From Rhizobium sp. R634 (GTDB lineage: Bacteria; Pseudomonadota; Alphaproteobacteria; Rhizobiales; Rhizobiaceae), in contig NZ_LOKW01000005.1 of NCBI RefSeq assembly GCF_002211305.1, positions 1 to 64,000 on the forward strand: a stretch of DNA of 64,000 nucleotides, written 5' to 3'. A model generated the notes under the pieces. The model worked only from the letters and a program-made list of their open reading frames with translations, had not been told where the DNA came from and did not search any database. Positions 17,020 to 25,830 of the stretch are shown here, piece by piece. Each line of letters starts with the position of its first letter. Position 1 is the first letter of the stretch. The translations under genes and the position numbers were made by a program.

Positions 17020-17757
17020 ATGGACCGGGCGACGCATCTATCGGATCGCAGGATCGGTATCGCCAAGGCCGCGATCGCGACCGGAGGGGGCATTCATCTC
17101 AACAGCCGCATTGTCCTCGACGATGAATTTCTTTCCCGCCGCTCGAGCGTGCGACGTTTTCGCCGCGGCGAAATCATCGCCGGGGCGGGCGTACTCGTCG
17201 ATACCTTCGCGCGGGTGCATTCTGGGCTGGTGAGCGCCAGCACGATGCTTCCCGACGGCCGGGAGTTCATCGTCGAGATCATTCCGAAAACCGGTCTCAT
17301 CGGTGAGCTCGAGGTGCTGCGTAGGCAGGCCTTGACGCTGGAATACCGGGCCGGCTCCAATTGCGAGTTGCATTTCTTCGAAGGCCGGCTGCTGCGCGAC
17401 ATGTATGCCAGCGACCCCTGCTTTCGCGAAAAGGTCTTCTCCAGGGCGCTGGCACGGATCTCGGAGCTCGAGCAACGGATCATTTCAAATGCCGCCTCGA
17501 CGCTGCAGTCGAGGCTGGCCAGCACGCTGCTGCGGCTCTCCGCGGTCTATGGGAAAGATGCGGCAAACAGCGGCGACGAACTGATCATTTCGCAGAACGA
17601 CCTGGCCGCGACGCTGCCGGCGTCCCGCGAGAAGGTCAACCAGTGCCTGCGGCGCCTGCGGGAAAGCAAGATCATCGACGGAGGGCAGGGCAGGATCCGC
17701 ATCCTTAACCGCAGGGCTCTGGAAGCCTGTGCCAATGGCGCGATGTCGGTGAAGTGA
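17020..17757 (+). CDS. Crp/Fnr-family transcription regulator, copy 2
   Basis: The 245-residue protein is a paralogue of the regulator at 6488-7234 along its whole length, with the same recognition segment SQNDLAATLPASREKVNQ. The beta-roll keeps Gly-Glu of the phosphate cassette but has Leu where CRP has Arg82 (LTLEYRA), so cAMP is probably not the ligand. The start at 17020 follows GGGAG and matches the start of copy 1. Its stop overlaps the glycosyltransferase start (TGATG), so it heads the operon of two GT4 enzymes, a flippase and a GH16 glycanase and probably regulates its own transcript. Confidence 0.85.
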   Translation: MDRATHLSDRRIGIAKAAIATGGGIHLNSRIVLDDEFLSRRSSVRRFRRGEIIAGAGVLVDTFARVHSGLVSASTMLPDGREFIVEIIPKTGLIGELEVLRRQALTLEYRAGSNCELHFFEGRLLRDMYASDPCFREKVFSRALARISELEQRIISNAASTLQSRLASTLLRLSAVYGKDAANSGDELIISQNDLAATLPASREKVNQCLRRLRESKIIDGGQGRIRILNRRALEACANGAMSVK

Positions 17758-19103
17758 TGCGTCCATCGCTTCCTGAGGCCCTGAAACTCGCCGCAAATGT
17801 CAACCGTTTCCCCCGCCCCGGCAGGGCAAGGATCGATCGCGTGGTCGTCATCGACGATTACTCGACGGCCAGGGGCGGCGCGACGGCGCTGGCGGTATTG
17901 TCGGCGAAGCTCTTTCGCGGCCTCGATATTCCGGTGACCTATATTTGCGGCGATGACGCCGCCAATGCGGAACTCGCCGCGCTCGGAGTTTCGATGGTCG
18001 GCCTCAACAGCCGTGACCTGCTCAGCGCCGATCGCGCGAAAGCCTTCGTGACCGGCATCCATAACAGCGCCGCCGTGCGCATGGTGGCGGAATGGATCGC
18101 GGCAAACGACACCGCGCATACCGTCTACCACGTCCATGGCTGGCATCAGATCCTGTCTCCCGCGCTCTTCAAGGCGCTGGCGCCGGTCGCCCAACGGTGT
18201 GTCGTTCATGCGCATGATTTCTTCACCGGCTGTCCGAACGGCGCCTTCTTCGACTATCAGTCTCAGCAGACCTGCGTTAAACGCCCGCTCGGCGCCGGCT
18301 GCCTTGCGACGGCCTGCGACAAGCGGAGCTATTCGCACAAATTATGGCGGGTCGCCCGCGGCTCCAACATCCTCCGGCTGCTGAGGGATCGGGCCGAGTT
18401 CGGCCGGATCATCCTGCTACACGAGAAGATGGCGAGCTTCCTCGTCGGCGCAGGCTACCGGCCGGAACGGCTGACGACGATCCGCAATCCCGTCGCGCCT
18501 TTGTCGATCAAGCGCATCGAGGCTGAGGCGAACAACGAGTTCGTCTTCATCGGCCGGCTGGACGAGGAGAAAGGCGTGGAAGACGCCGTTGCCGCCACGC
18601 GCCGGGCCGGAGTCAGGCTCTGCGTGATCGGCGACGGGCCGCTGATGCCGCAGGTGGCGGCCTCCGGAGATCACGTCCGGGCGCTCGGCTGGCAGTCGCA
18701 TGCCGAGATCGGCCCGATCATCCGCAAGGCGCGCGCATTGCTGATGCCGTCTCGCTATCCCGAGCCCTTCGGTCTCGTCGCGATCGAAGCGGCCCGGAGC
18801 GGTCTGCCCGTCATCATGTCGGGCAGCGCCTTTCTGGCCGAGGAAATGGAGCGGGCCGGCATGGCGCTCGCCTGCGATACGGCCGATGAAAGCGCCTTTG
18901 CCGATACGCTGACGCGATTCAGCCAGATGCCGAAGCATGAGGTCCGCGCCATGAGCGAGCGGGCTTTCCTGATGTCGCCCGATCTCGCCTCGACACATGA
19001 AGAATGGCGCGACGCGCTTCTTGCCGAATATCACAGCCTGCTTTCGACGAATGCGGTTCGCGAGCCGACAAACGGTGCGGCGATACAAGGAGTATTCAGT
19101 TGA
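17757..19103 (+). CDS. GT4-type glycosyltransferase
   Basis: The 448-residue protein has a GT-B fold. The N-terminal domain opens with RVVVIDDYSTARGGAT, and the donor domain carries FIGRLDEEKG and the EPFGLVAIEA motif (336-345) whose two Glu residues contact the nucleotide sugar. A cysteine-containing stretch near 158-185 recalls a subgroup of rhizobial GT4 enzymes. It adds a sugar to the repeat unit in the cytosol. The ATG at 17757 overlaps the crp-like stop; downstream it abuts another GT4 gene. Confidence 0.8.
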   Translation: MRPSLPEALKLAANVNRFPRPGRARIDRVVVIDDYSTARGGATALAVLSAKLFRGLDIPVTYICGDDAANAELAALGVSMVGLNSRDLLSADRAKAFVTGIHNSAAVRMVAEWIAANDTAHTVYHVHGWHQILSPALFKALAPVAQRCVVHAHDFFTGCPNGAFFDYQSQQTCVKRPLGAGCLATACDKRSYSHKLWRVARGSNILRLLRDRAEFGRIILLHEKMASFLVGAGYRPERLTTIRNPVAPLSIKRIEAEANNEFVFIGRLDEEKGVEDAVAATRRAGVRLCVIGDGPLMPQVAASGDHVRALGWQSHAEIGPIIRKARALLMPSRYPEPFGLVAIEAARSGLPVIMSGSAFLAEEMERAGMALACDTADESAFADTLTRFSQMPKHEVRAMSERAFLMSPDLASTHEEWRDALLAEYHSLLSTNAVREPTNGAAIQGVFS

Positions 19104-20344
19104 CCCTTAAAGCAACAACCTCCCTTCCCGATGCGAGAGCGTTTCTCACCGATGCGCCCGTCATGGCGAAACGGCGTGTCGCGGAGGCCGGAAGCGCGAG
19201 CGATGGCAAGCAGCTTCGCGTTGCCATCGTGCATTACTGGCTGGTTTCAATGCGCGGCGGCGAGAAGGTTGTCGAAGAGCTGTGCCGCATGTTTCCGCAA
19301 GCCGATATTTTCACGCTCGTCTGCAACCGGGACCGCATCAGCGATTTCCTGAAGACGCGCAACATCCGCACGTCCTTTCTGCAGAAGATCCCCGGCGCCC
19401 AGCGGCATTACACCAAGATGCTGCCGCTGATGCCTTTTGCGCTCGAGCAGTTCGATCTGCAGGACTACGATCTCGTGCTGTCGAGCGAATCCGGTCCGGC
19501 CAAAGGCATCATCACGCGCGCCGACGCGCTGCATGTCTGCTACTGCCATTCGCCGATGCGCTACATCTGGGATCAGTTCCATGTCTATCGCCATGGCCTT
19601 CCCTGGGTCGGCCGCGCCCTGATGTCGGTCACCGCGCCGATGCTGCGCGCCTGGGATGTGACGACTGCCTTGCGGGTCGATACGTTCGTCGCCAATTCCG
19701 ACTATGTCGCAAGCCGCATCCGGCGTTTCTACGACCGGGATTCCGTCGTCATCCATCCGCCCGTTGCGACCGACGATTTTGCGGTGGGGAAAGGCAAAGG
19801 CGAATTCTATCTCTATGCCGGGCAGCTGACGACCTATAAGCGGCCGGATATCGCCGTGCGCGCCTGCACCGAAGTCGGTCGCAAGCTGGTGGTGATCGGC
19901 GAGGGAGAGCAGCTGGCTTATCTGAAGTCGATTGCCGGACCGACCGTCGAGTTTCTCGGCCACCAGCCCTTCAACGTGCTGCGCGATCACCTGTCGCGAT
20001 GCCGCGCCCTCCTGTTTCCAGGCACCGAGGATTTCGGCATCCTGCCGGTAGAAGCCATGGCATCGGGGCGTCCGGTTCTCGCTTTCGACGCCGGCGGCGC
20101 CAGGGAAACCGTTTCCTCGCCGCAGGTCGGGTTCCGCTTTGCCGAACAGACGACGGAAGCCCTGCTGGAAACGATGGCGGCGTTCGAAGAGGTCGAGGAC
20201 GATATCGATCCGCATGCGATCCGCGCGCACGCGCTGAAATTCTCCTCCGCCGTGTTCCGCGACCGGCTGACCAGCCTCATCGAGCAGCAGCTGTCCAACC
20301 ATGGCGACCGATCCGCCGAAATCTTCAGAAGACGGCCGGGCTGA
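19100..20344 (+). CDS. GT4-type glycosyltransferase
   Basis: The 414-residue GT-B enzyme has VAIVHYWLVSMRGGEK in the acceptor domain, CYCHSPMRYIWDQ in the middle, YAGQLTTYKRPD at the donor-domain entry and EDFGILPVEA (310-319) as the donor-binding motif. This profile is common in mannosyl/glucosyltransferases of exopolysaccharide loci. I favour a TTG start at 19100, which overlaps the previous stop as TTGA and follows AAGGAG at ideal spacing; an ATG at 19163 is the alternative. It is co-transcribed with the preceding GT4 gene. Confidence 0.78.
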   Translation: MTLKATTSLPDARAFLTDAPVMAKRRVAEAGSASDGKQLRVAIVHYWLVSMRGGEKVVEELCRMFPQADIFTLVCNRDRISDFLKTRNIRTSFLQKIPGAQRHYTKMLPLMPFALEQFDLQDYDLVLSSESGPAKGIITRADALHVCYCHSPMRYIWDQFHVYRHGLPWVGRALMSVTAPMLRAWDVTTALRVDTFVANSDYVASRIRRFYDRDSVVIHPPVATDDFAVGKGKGEFYLYAGQLTTYKRPDIAVRACTEVGRKLVVIGEGEQLAYLKSIAGPTVEFLGHQPFNVLRDHLSRCRALLFPGTEDFGILPVEAMASGRPVLAFDAGGARETVSSPQVGFRFAEQTTEALLETMAAFEEVEDDIDPHAIRAHALKFSSAVFRDRLTSLIEQQLSNHGDRSAEIFRRRPG

Positions 20345-20422
20345 AGGCAGGGAACGAAGCTGCCTGTTTTGGTGCCGCGACCGAAACCGTCTCACACCGT
20401 CGATGAGGAATGATAGCAGATC

Positions 20423-21904
20423 ATGTCAAGCGTATCTCAGAGGACGGCGACGGCGAGTATCTGGACGATCAGCGGAAAATTCCTCGCCCGGCTGCTTGAT
20501 TTCGTCAGTCTCCTTATTCTGGCGAGGCTTTTGAGCCCGGCGGATTTCGGCCTCGTCGCCATTGCAACCTCGGTGCTGGTGATCGTCGAAACGGTGCTTG
20601 ACCTGCCGTTGACGCAGGCCCTGATGCGCCAGCCGTCACCTTCGGACAAGATGTTTGCCACGGCCTTCACCCTCAGCCTGTTGCGGGGGGCAGCCATCAG
20701 CCTTCTGATGATCATCATTTCCTGGCCGATGGCTCTGATTTACGACGATTCCCGGCTCTTTGCCCTTGTCGCCGTGCTTTCGATCGCGCCTGCCATGCGC
20801 AGCATGATCAGTCCGCGCATGGTGCTCTTCATGCAGCGTTTCGATTTCAAGCGCGAATTCGCGCTCGACCTCATCACCAAGGGATCGACATTGCTGTTCG
20901 GTGTCGGCGTGGCGGTGACGACCGGCAGCTATTGGGGGCTGGCGGTCGGAGCGATCGCAGGCCCGACCGCGGCGATGATCACCTCCTACATCTTTGCGCC
21001 GATGCGGCCGGCCTTTAGCCTTTCGGAATGGAAGCACTTTCAGGACATGATCAGCTGGAACACCGTGTCGCAGGTGCTGAATTCGATCAACTGGCAGCTC
21101 GACCGGCTGCTGCTGCCGCGCTTCACCGGCCTGTCGACCTTCGGCGCCTTCAGCGTTGCCGACAATATTGCCGGGATCCCGTACCAGACCTTCGTCGGGC
21201 CGCTGCTGCGCCCGCTGATGGCGGCATTTTCCACCGTCGAAGACCGCCGCAATCTGGTGACTGCCTATCTGAAGGCGACGAATGCGATCACCTTCGTTGC
21301 CGCGCCCATTCTCATCGCGCTTGCCATGCTCGCCGAGCCCACCGTGCGCGTGCTCGTCGGCGAGAAATGGCTATCGGCTGCGCCGATCCTGCAATGGCTC
21401 TGCCTCGTCAGCCTGCTCGGTCTTCCCACCAACATCATGCCGGCTTTGGCCATGGTGCTGGACAATACCCGTTCGCTGGCTCTGAGGATGTTCGTCGAAT
21501 TCGCCGTCCGGGTGCCGGTCACCATCCTCGGCATCGCCTATTTTCAGGTGGCGGGAGCGCTCGGGGCGCGGATCGTGGCCGTGCTCGTCGCCTATGCCGC
21601 ATCGCTCGTTATCACGCGGCGGCTGATCGGCGCGAGTTTTGTCGCGCAGCTGAGCTCCTTCTGCCGTCCGCTGGCCGCGAGCCTGCCGATGATCGTCTTC
21701 CTGCTCTGGGTGCAGCCGATGCTCTCCGCCATGCCCGTCGGCTTCAATCTCATCGCCGGCCTGGCGCTGTGCGGCGGAGCGGCGGTGGGGATTTTCTGGG
21801 CCTCCGCATTGCTGCTGTGGCAGATCGTCGGCAGGCCCGACGGCATCGAGACGATCGTCGTTCAAAGGCTGACGCCGCGGCGAAGCGGGGTTCTCACCTC
21901 ATGA
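20423..21904 (+). CDS. Wzx/ExoT-type polysaccharide flippase
   Basis: The 493-residue integral membrane protein of the MOP superfamily has about 12-14 helices. The N-terminal RTATASIWTISGKFLARLL and RLLSPADFGLVAIA segments are typical of the polysaccharide-synthesis branch. It should flip the undecaprenyl-linked repeat unit to the periplasmic face for the polymerase at 10071-11540. The gap from the preceding GT4 is 78 bases and the ribosome site is weak. The next gene follows closely, so it sits mid-operon. Confidence 0.8.
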   Translation: MSSVSQRTATASIWTISGKFLARLLDFVSLLILARLLSPADFGLVAIATSVLVIVETVLDLPLTQALMRQPSPSDKMFATAFTLSLLRGAAISLLMIIISWPMALIYDDSRLFALVAVLSIAPAMRSMISPRMVLFMQRFDFKREFALDLITKGSTLLFGVGVAVTTGSYWGLAVGAIAGPTAAMITSYIFAPMRPAFSLSEWKHFQDMISWNTVSQVLNSINWQLDRLLLPRFTGLSTFGAFSVADNIAGIPYQTFVGPLLRPLMAAFSTVEDRRNLVTAYLKATNAITFVAAPILIALAMLAEPTVRVLVGEKWLSAAPILQWLCLVSLLGLPTNIMPALAMVLDNTRSLALRMFVEFAVRVPVTILGIAYFQVAGALGARIVAVLVAYAASLVITRRLIGASFVAQLSSFCRPLAASLPMIVFLLWVQPMLSAMPVGFNLIAGLALCGGAAVGIFWASALLLWQIVGRPDGIETIVVQRLTPRRSGVLTS

Positions 21905-21955
21905 TGGAAATAGGTGCAGTCCAACGATTGGGTTTGGCGTTTGCGGAGGAGCGAA

Positions 21956-22783
21956 ATGCGTTACGGGATATCTTCTAAGGCTCTTGGTCTGCTCGTCGTT
22001 CTCGGTCTGGGGGCCTTGCCCGGCCAGCCGAGCGTCGCCCAGCAGCCGATCAACATGAATGCCTATCAGCTGACGTTCGAGGAGAATTTCGACAGTCTCG
22101 ACGTTTCGGCATGGGGCGAGAGAAGCTCCCGCTGGATCGCCCATACGCCCTGGAACGGCGATTTCGGTGACGCCCGCTTCACGGATCCGGCCCCGAGCTT
22201 TCCGTTCACCACCGATCAGGGAATCCTGAAGATCGAAGCGCGCAAGGGAGAGGACGGAACCTGGCGTTCGGGCCTGCTGTCGGCGGTGAACCCGAAGGGC
22301 GAGGGGTTCTCGCAGCAGTTCGGCTATTTCGAAGCGCGGATGAAGCTGCCGCCGGGCAAGGGTGTCTGGCCGGCTTTCTGGCTCATCGGGCTCGACCGGT
22401 CGAAATACACCGCCGAGATCGACGTCCTGGAATATTACGGACGCGCGCCCTACGAATTCAGCATGGGCTTCCATATCTGGCGCCAGGCTCAGGGCGGCCA
22501 GAACTCCAACGGCGGCTATTGGAAGACCGTCCAGGATGGAATTTTAAACAGCGAGTATCATACCTACGGCGTCGACATCCAGGCCGACAAAACGACCTTC
22601 TATCTGGATCGCGAATACCTCTGGAGCTTCGACACGCCGAAGGAATTCCACATGCCGTTCTATCCGCTGGTGAACCTGGCGCTCGGCTCGGGCTGGCCGA
22701 TCGACGAAACGCCGAACCCTTCCATTCTGCTAGTCGACTATATCCACGTCTACAAGCGGAAGCCTGCCGACGCGGCGAATTGA
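21956..22783 (+). CDS. Secreted GH16 beta-glycanase (ExoK-like)
   Basis: The 275-residue protein has a signal peptide (about 1-29, SVAQ at the cut) and a GH16 jelly-roll domain. The catalytic motif EIDVLE is intact, with Glu154 as nucleophile, Asp156 and Glu159 as acid/base. It should cleave beta-1,3/1,4-type linkages in an exported glucan or heteropolysaccharide, as ExoK trims succinoglycan. An ideal ribosome site (GGAGGAG) precedes the ATG at 21956. It is the last gene of the crp-GT4-GT4-wzx-GH16 operon, suggesting that it processes this polymer. Confidence 0.85.
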   Translation: MRYGISSKALGLLVVLGLGALPGQPSVAQQPINMNAYQLTFEENFDSLDVSAWGERSSRWIAHTPWNGDFGDARFTDPAPSFPFTTDQGILKIEARKGEDGTWRSGLLSAVNPKGEGFSQQFGYFEARMKLPPGKGVWPAFWLIGLDRSKYTAEIDVLEYYGRAPYEFSMGFHIWRQAQGGQNSNGGYWKTVQDGILNSEYHTYGVDIQADKTTFYLDREYLWSFDTPKEFHMPFYPLVNLALGSGWPIDETPNPSILLVDYIHVYKRKPADAAN

Positions 22784-22788
22784 ACGAA

Positions 22789-22803
22789 CGGCCGCTTCGG
22801 CCG
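22789..22803. terminator. GC hairpin between convergent operons
   Basis: CGGCCG (22789-22794) and CGGCCG (22798-22803) form a compact stem with a 3-base loop between the converging GH16 and ABC-ATPase genes. No T run follows, so termination strength is uncertain. Confidence 0.35.
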
Positions 22804-22810
22804 CTCCATC

Positions 22811-23884
22811 TCAGCCCAGGCAGCTGAGACCTGTTTGAGGATCGAAGAGATGCATCGCCTCCTGATCGAAGAAGAGGGTGAGTTTTTCGCCGTCGCGGAT
22901 CGCCGTACGCGGCGGCAGGCAGGCCATCAGCCGCTGGTTTCCTGCGAGCGCGGTGACGACGAGTTCGGGGCCGGTCAGCTCCGCGACCTCCAGGGTCGCC
23001 TCGATCGACGGGCCGGCGCCGTCCGTGCGGAGCGCTTCGGGACGGATGCCGAGGATCAGGTCACGGCCGTCGCCGGCCGCCTCGCGGAAGCGGGCGGGCA
23101 ACGGCAGGCCGGCATCGGAGCCTGAAAGCATCAGCCGGCCGTCACGCACCGTCACCTTCAGCAGGTTCATCGGCGGCGCGCCGACGAAGGTCGCGACATA
23201 GAGCGTTGCCGGATGATTATAGATTTCTTCCGGCGTGCCCAACTGCTCGATGCGGCCGTCGCGCATGACGGCGATGCGGCTTGCCAGCGTCATCGCCTCG
23301 ATCTGGTCGTGGGTGACATAGACGACCGTGGTCTTCAGCATCTGATGCAGCCGCTTGATCTCGGTGCGCATCTCCATGCGCAGCTTGGCGTCGAGATTGG
23401 AGAGCGGCTCGTCGAAGAGAAACACCTCCGGTTTGCGCACCAGCGCCCGGCCGATCGCGACGCGCTGGCGCTGGCCGCCGGAGAGCTGGCTCGGCTTGCG
23501 ATCGAGGAGGTTTTCGATCTGGAGGAGCTTGGCGGCATCGCGCACAGCCTTGTCGCGCTCGGGCGCCGGCACTTTTCGCATTTCCAGGCCGAAGCCGATG
23601 TTCCGATGCACCGTCAGATTGGGATAGAGCGCATAGGATTGAAAGACCATGGCGATGTCGCGGTCCTTCGGATGCACGCCCAGCACCGACCGCCCGCCGA
23701 TCCTGACGTCGCCGCTCGTCGCCTCGGCAAGGCCGGCAATGATGTTGAGCAGCGTGGACTTGCCGCAGCCGGAGGAGCCGAGCAGCACGAGGAATTCGCC
23801 GCTTTCCAGCGAAATGTCGATGCGCTTCAGCGTCTCCACTTCGCCATAGGTCTTGCGGATGTTTTCGATGTCGAGCGCGCTCAT
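22811..23884 (-). CDS. Sugar ABC transporter ATP-binding protein (UgpC/MalK type)
   Basis: The 357-residue protein has Walker A GSSGCGKST (36-44), signature LSGGQ (134-138), Walker B VFLFDEP (154-160) and a C-terminal TOBE regulatory domain, the CUT1 arrangement. It powers the importer made by the permeases at 25827-27556 and the binding protein at 27627-28865. Its ATG overlaps the kinase stop (ATGA) and follows AGGAG. It is the last gene of the operon. Confidence 0.88.
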   Translation of the reverse strand: MSALDIENIRKTYGEVETLKRIDISLESGEFLVLLGSSGCGKSTLLNIIAGLAEATSGDVRIGGRSVLGVHPKDRDIAMVFQSYALYPNLTVHRNIGFGLEMRKVPAPERDKAVRDAAKLLQIENLLDRKPSQLSGGQRQRVAIGRALVRKPEVFLFDEPLSNLDAKLRMEMRTEIKRLHQMLKTTVVYVTHDQIEAMTLASRIAVMRDGRIEQLGTPEEIYNHPATLYVATFVGAPPMNLLKVTVRDGRLMLSGSDAGLPLPARFREAAGDGRDLILGIRPEALRTDGAGPSIEATLEVAELTGPELVVTALAGNQRLMACLPPRTAIRDGEKLTLFFDQEAMHLFDPQTGLSCLG

Positions 23885-24807
23885 CGCACGGTCTCCTGTT
23901 GGGATGACGGACCGTAGCTGCGGGGAAGAGTGGAGATGGCACGCGAGGCAACCTGCGTTCCGGCCGCCAGGCACGAAGCCAGCGGCTTGCCGCCTGCCAG
24001 TGCTGCCAGGAAGCCGGCGTTGAAGACATCACCGGCGCCGATCGTATCGACGACCTTGACGATGGGTGCAGTTGCGGATGCGGGCAGGCCGTCCGGCCCG
24101 ATGGCGATGGCGCCATCCGGGCCACGCTTGACGACGACGATCGCGCCCTCCGGCATATGCGACCTGATCTCACGGGCGGCCTCGATCGGATCGTTGACGC
24201 CGGCAAGCGTCGTCGTCTCGACCTCGTTCAGGAGGGCGATGCCGCTACGGGAAAGCCAAGCGCGGGCGGCATCGCAATTTTTTTCGGTCCAGCCGTCGAG
24301 CGGCCAGCCGGTATCGAGTGCGACGGTGATGTCGTGGCTGTCGGCCCAGTCGAAGAAAGCATCATATTCGCTCGCCAGGTCGTCGGTCAGAAAGCCGCCG
24401 CAGAGAAGCGCGTAACCGCCGCGCAGCCTTTCGCCGTCGATAACGGCGAAGACGTCGGCGAGGCTAAAGCGTGGCAGGTGGCCGGTCGTCGTGAAGAAGG
24501 TGCGCTCGCCGTCCGGATGGGTGATGCCGACGGAAAGCGTCGTTTTCTCGGGGCGTACCGGCCAATTCTCGGAACGATGGCCGAAGGCTTCCGCCAGCCA
24601 GCGGCCGAACTGGTCGCTGCCGATATTGGCGGCAATCTCGAATTCGATGCCGAGCGCCTGCCAGGCGAGCGCGCTGTTGCCGGCCGATCCGCCGACCCTG
24701 AGCTCGTCATGATCGACGATGATTTCCGTGCCGGCCTTCGGCCAGGGGGCGGCCGGTCCGAGGATGAGATCGACATTGACGTTGCCGATGACTGCAAGCG
24801 GCCGCAT
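23881..24807 (-). CDS. PfkB-family sugar kinase
   Basis: The 308-residue ribokinase-type protein has the N-terminal substrate motif GGSAGN (39-44) and the catalytic DTIGAGDVFNAGF, with GAGD at 257-260 and Asp260 as base. It phosphorylates a sugar or sugar derivative brought in by the linked ABC transporter. The pairing with a SIS-domain protein recalls FrlD (fructosamine kinase) with FrlB (deglycase). The start immediately follows the SIS gene stop. The substrate is not determined. Confidence 0.82.
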   Translation of the reverse strand: MRPLAVIGNVNVDLILGPAAPWPKAGTEIIVDHDELRVGGSAGNSALAWQALGIEFEIAANIGSDQFGRWLAEAFGHRSENWPVRPEKTTLSVGITHPDGERTFFTTTGHLPRFSLADVFAVIDGERLRGGYALLCGGFLTDDLASEYDAFFDWADSHDITVALDTGWPLDGWTEKNCDAARAWLSRSGIALLNEVETTTLAGVNDPIEAAREIRSHMPEGAIVVVKRGPDGAIAIGPDGLPASATAPIVKVVDTIGAGDVFNAGFLAALAGGKPLASCLAAGTQVASRAISTLPRSYGPSSQQETVR

Positions 24808-25830
24808 TCATTCACTCCGGGTAATCTTGGTGGACCGGACCGGCGTTCCGGCATTCTCCACGCGGGTTTCGGCAAAAGCGATCATCAGCCGCTGGGCGAC
24901 CGGCAGCATGGCGAAGATCGCGGCAAGGCCCGTCGCCGGGGCAAAACGGATCGTCACCGCCCCTGTGACCGGGGCTTCGCTCGACGCGTCGAACAGGGTG
25001 ACAGGCGCGCCGGTCTCGACGGCGGACGCCGCCATTGCGGTGACGAGGCCTGATGTCTCGTCCAGGCCGCGGAACAGCACGACGCCGATCTCCGGCCCCA
25101 GCATCTCCATCGGGCCATGGCGCAGCTGGCCGCCTTCGAGAGAAAAGCAGGGGCGGCGCGAAAGCTCCGTCAGCCCGAGGGCCAAAGCCTCGGCGACGCC
25201 TTGCAGGCGGCGGCCGGAGGTGACGACGGTGGAGACGGTTTCGAGTGCGGCAAGCGCCGCTGAGATGTCATGGTCTTCGGGCGTCTTGAGGACGGCAAGT
25301 GCGGCTGCCGGATCTTCGCCGAGGGCGGAAAGGATTGCCAGATGCAGGGCGAAGGTCACGGTCAGGCTGCGGGTGGCGGCGAAAGCGAGCTCGGTGCCGC
25401 CGCTGCCGACCAATGAGGGGGCGGTTCTGGCGAGGAACGAACTGCCTTCGAGCGTCAGGCCGAAAGTTTCCTCAGTGCCGCCGGTCTCGTTGAACCAGCG
25501 CACCACTTCGGCGCTCTCGCCGGATTGCGAGGTGACGAAGACCGTCCTGCCGGCAATCGGCAGCGGCTGGCCGAGCTGCTCGGAGAGCGGCAGGGCGATG
25601 GCCTCGATGCCGAGGGCGCGGTAGAGCGGCTCGACGGCGCGGTTGACCGCATGCGAGCCGCCCATGCCGAGCAGAAGAAGCCGGCCGGTCTTCTCAAGCG
25701 AGGCGGCGGCTCTTGCCGCCATGGGTGCCGCGGCTTCATAAGAGGCGATTGCATCGGCGTGCTGGCGCGCCATTTCGCGATCGATCGCCGCAAGTCCGGC
25801 GGCCCGGTTTTTCTGCGTTGTCATCTTCAT
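24808..25830 (-). CDS. SIS-domain protein (FrlB/GlmS-isomerase-like)
   Basis: The 340-residue protein appears to contain two SIS domains without a glutaminase domain. Phosphosugar-binding segments are LLLGMGGSHAVNR (about 52-64) and VTSQSGESAEV (about 99-109), and a second-domain motif is LEGGQLRHGPMEML. This is the architecture of fructosamine-6-phosphate deglycases (FrlB) and AgaS-type deaminases. With the linked PfkB kinase, an import, phosphorylate and deglycate or isomerise route is likely. The start at 25830 overlaps the permease stop; an ATG at 25824 is better placed for the AAGGG site. Confidence 0.78.
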   Translation of the reverse strand: MKMTTQKNRAAGLAAIDREMARQHADAIASYEAAAPMAARAAASLEKTGRLLLLGMGGSHAVNRAVEPLYRALGIEAIALPLSEQLGQPLPIAGRTVFVTSQSGESAEVVRWFNETGGTEETFGLTLEGSSFLARTAPSLVGSGGTELAFAATRSLTVTFALHLAILSALGEDPAAALAVLKTPEDHDISAALAALETVSTVVTSGRRLQGVAEALALGLTELSRRPCFSLEGGQLRHGPMEMLGPEIGVVLFRGLDETSGLVTAMAASAVETGAPVTLFDASSEAPVTGAVTIRFAPATGLAAIFAMLPVAQRLMIAFAETRVENAGTPVRSTKITRSE

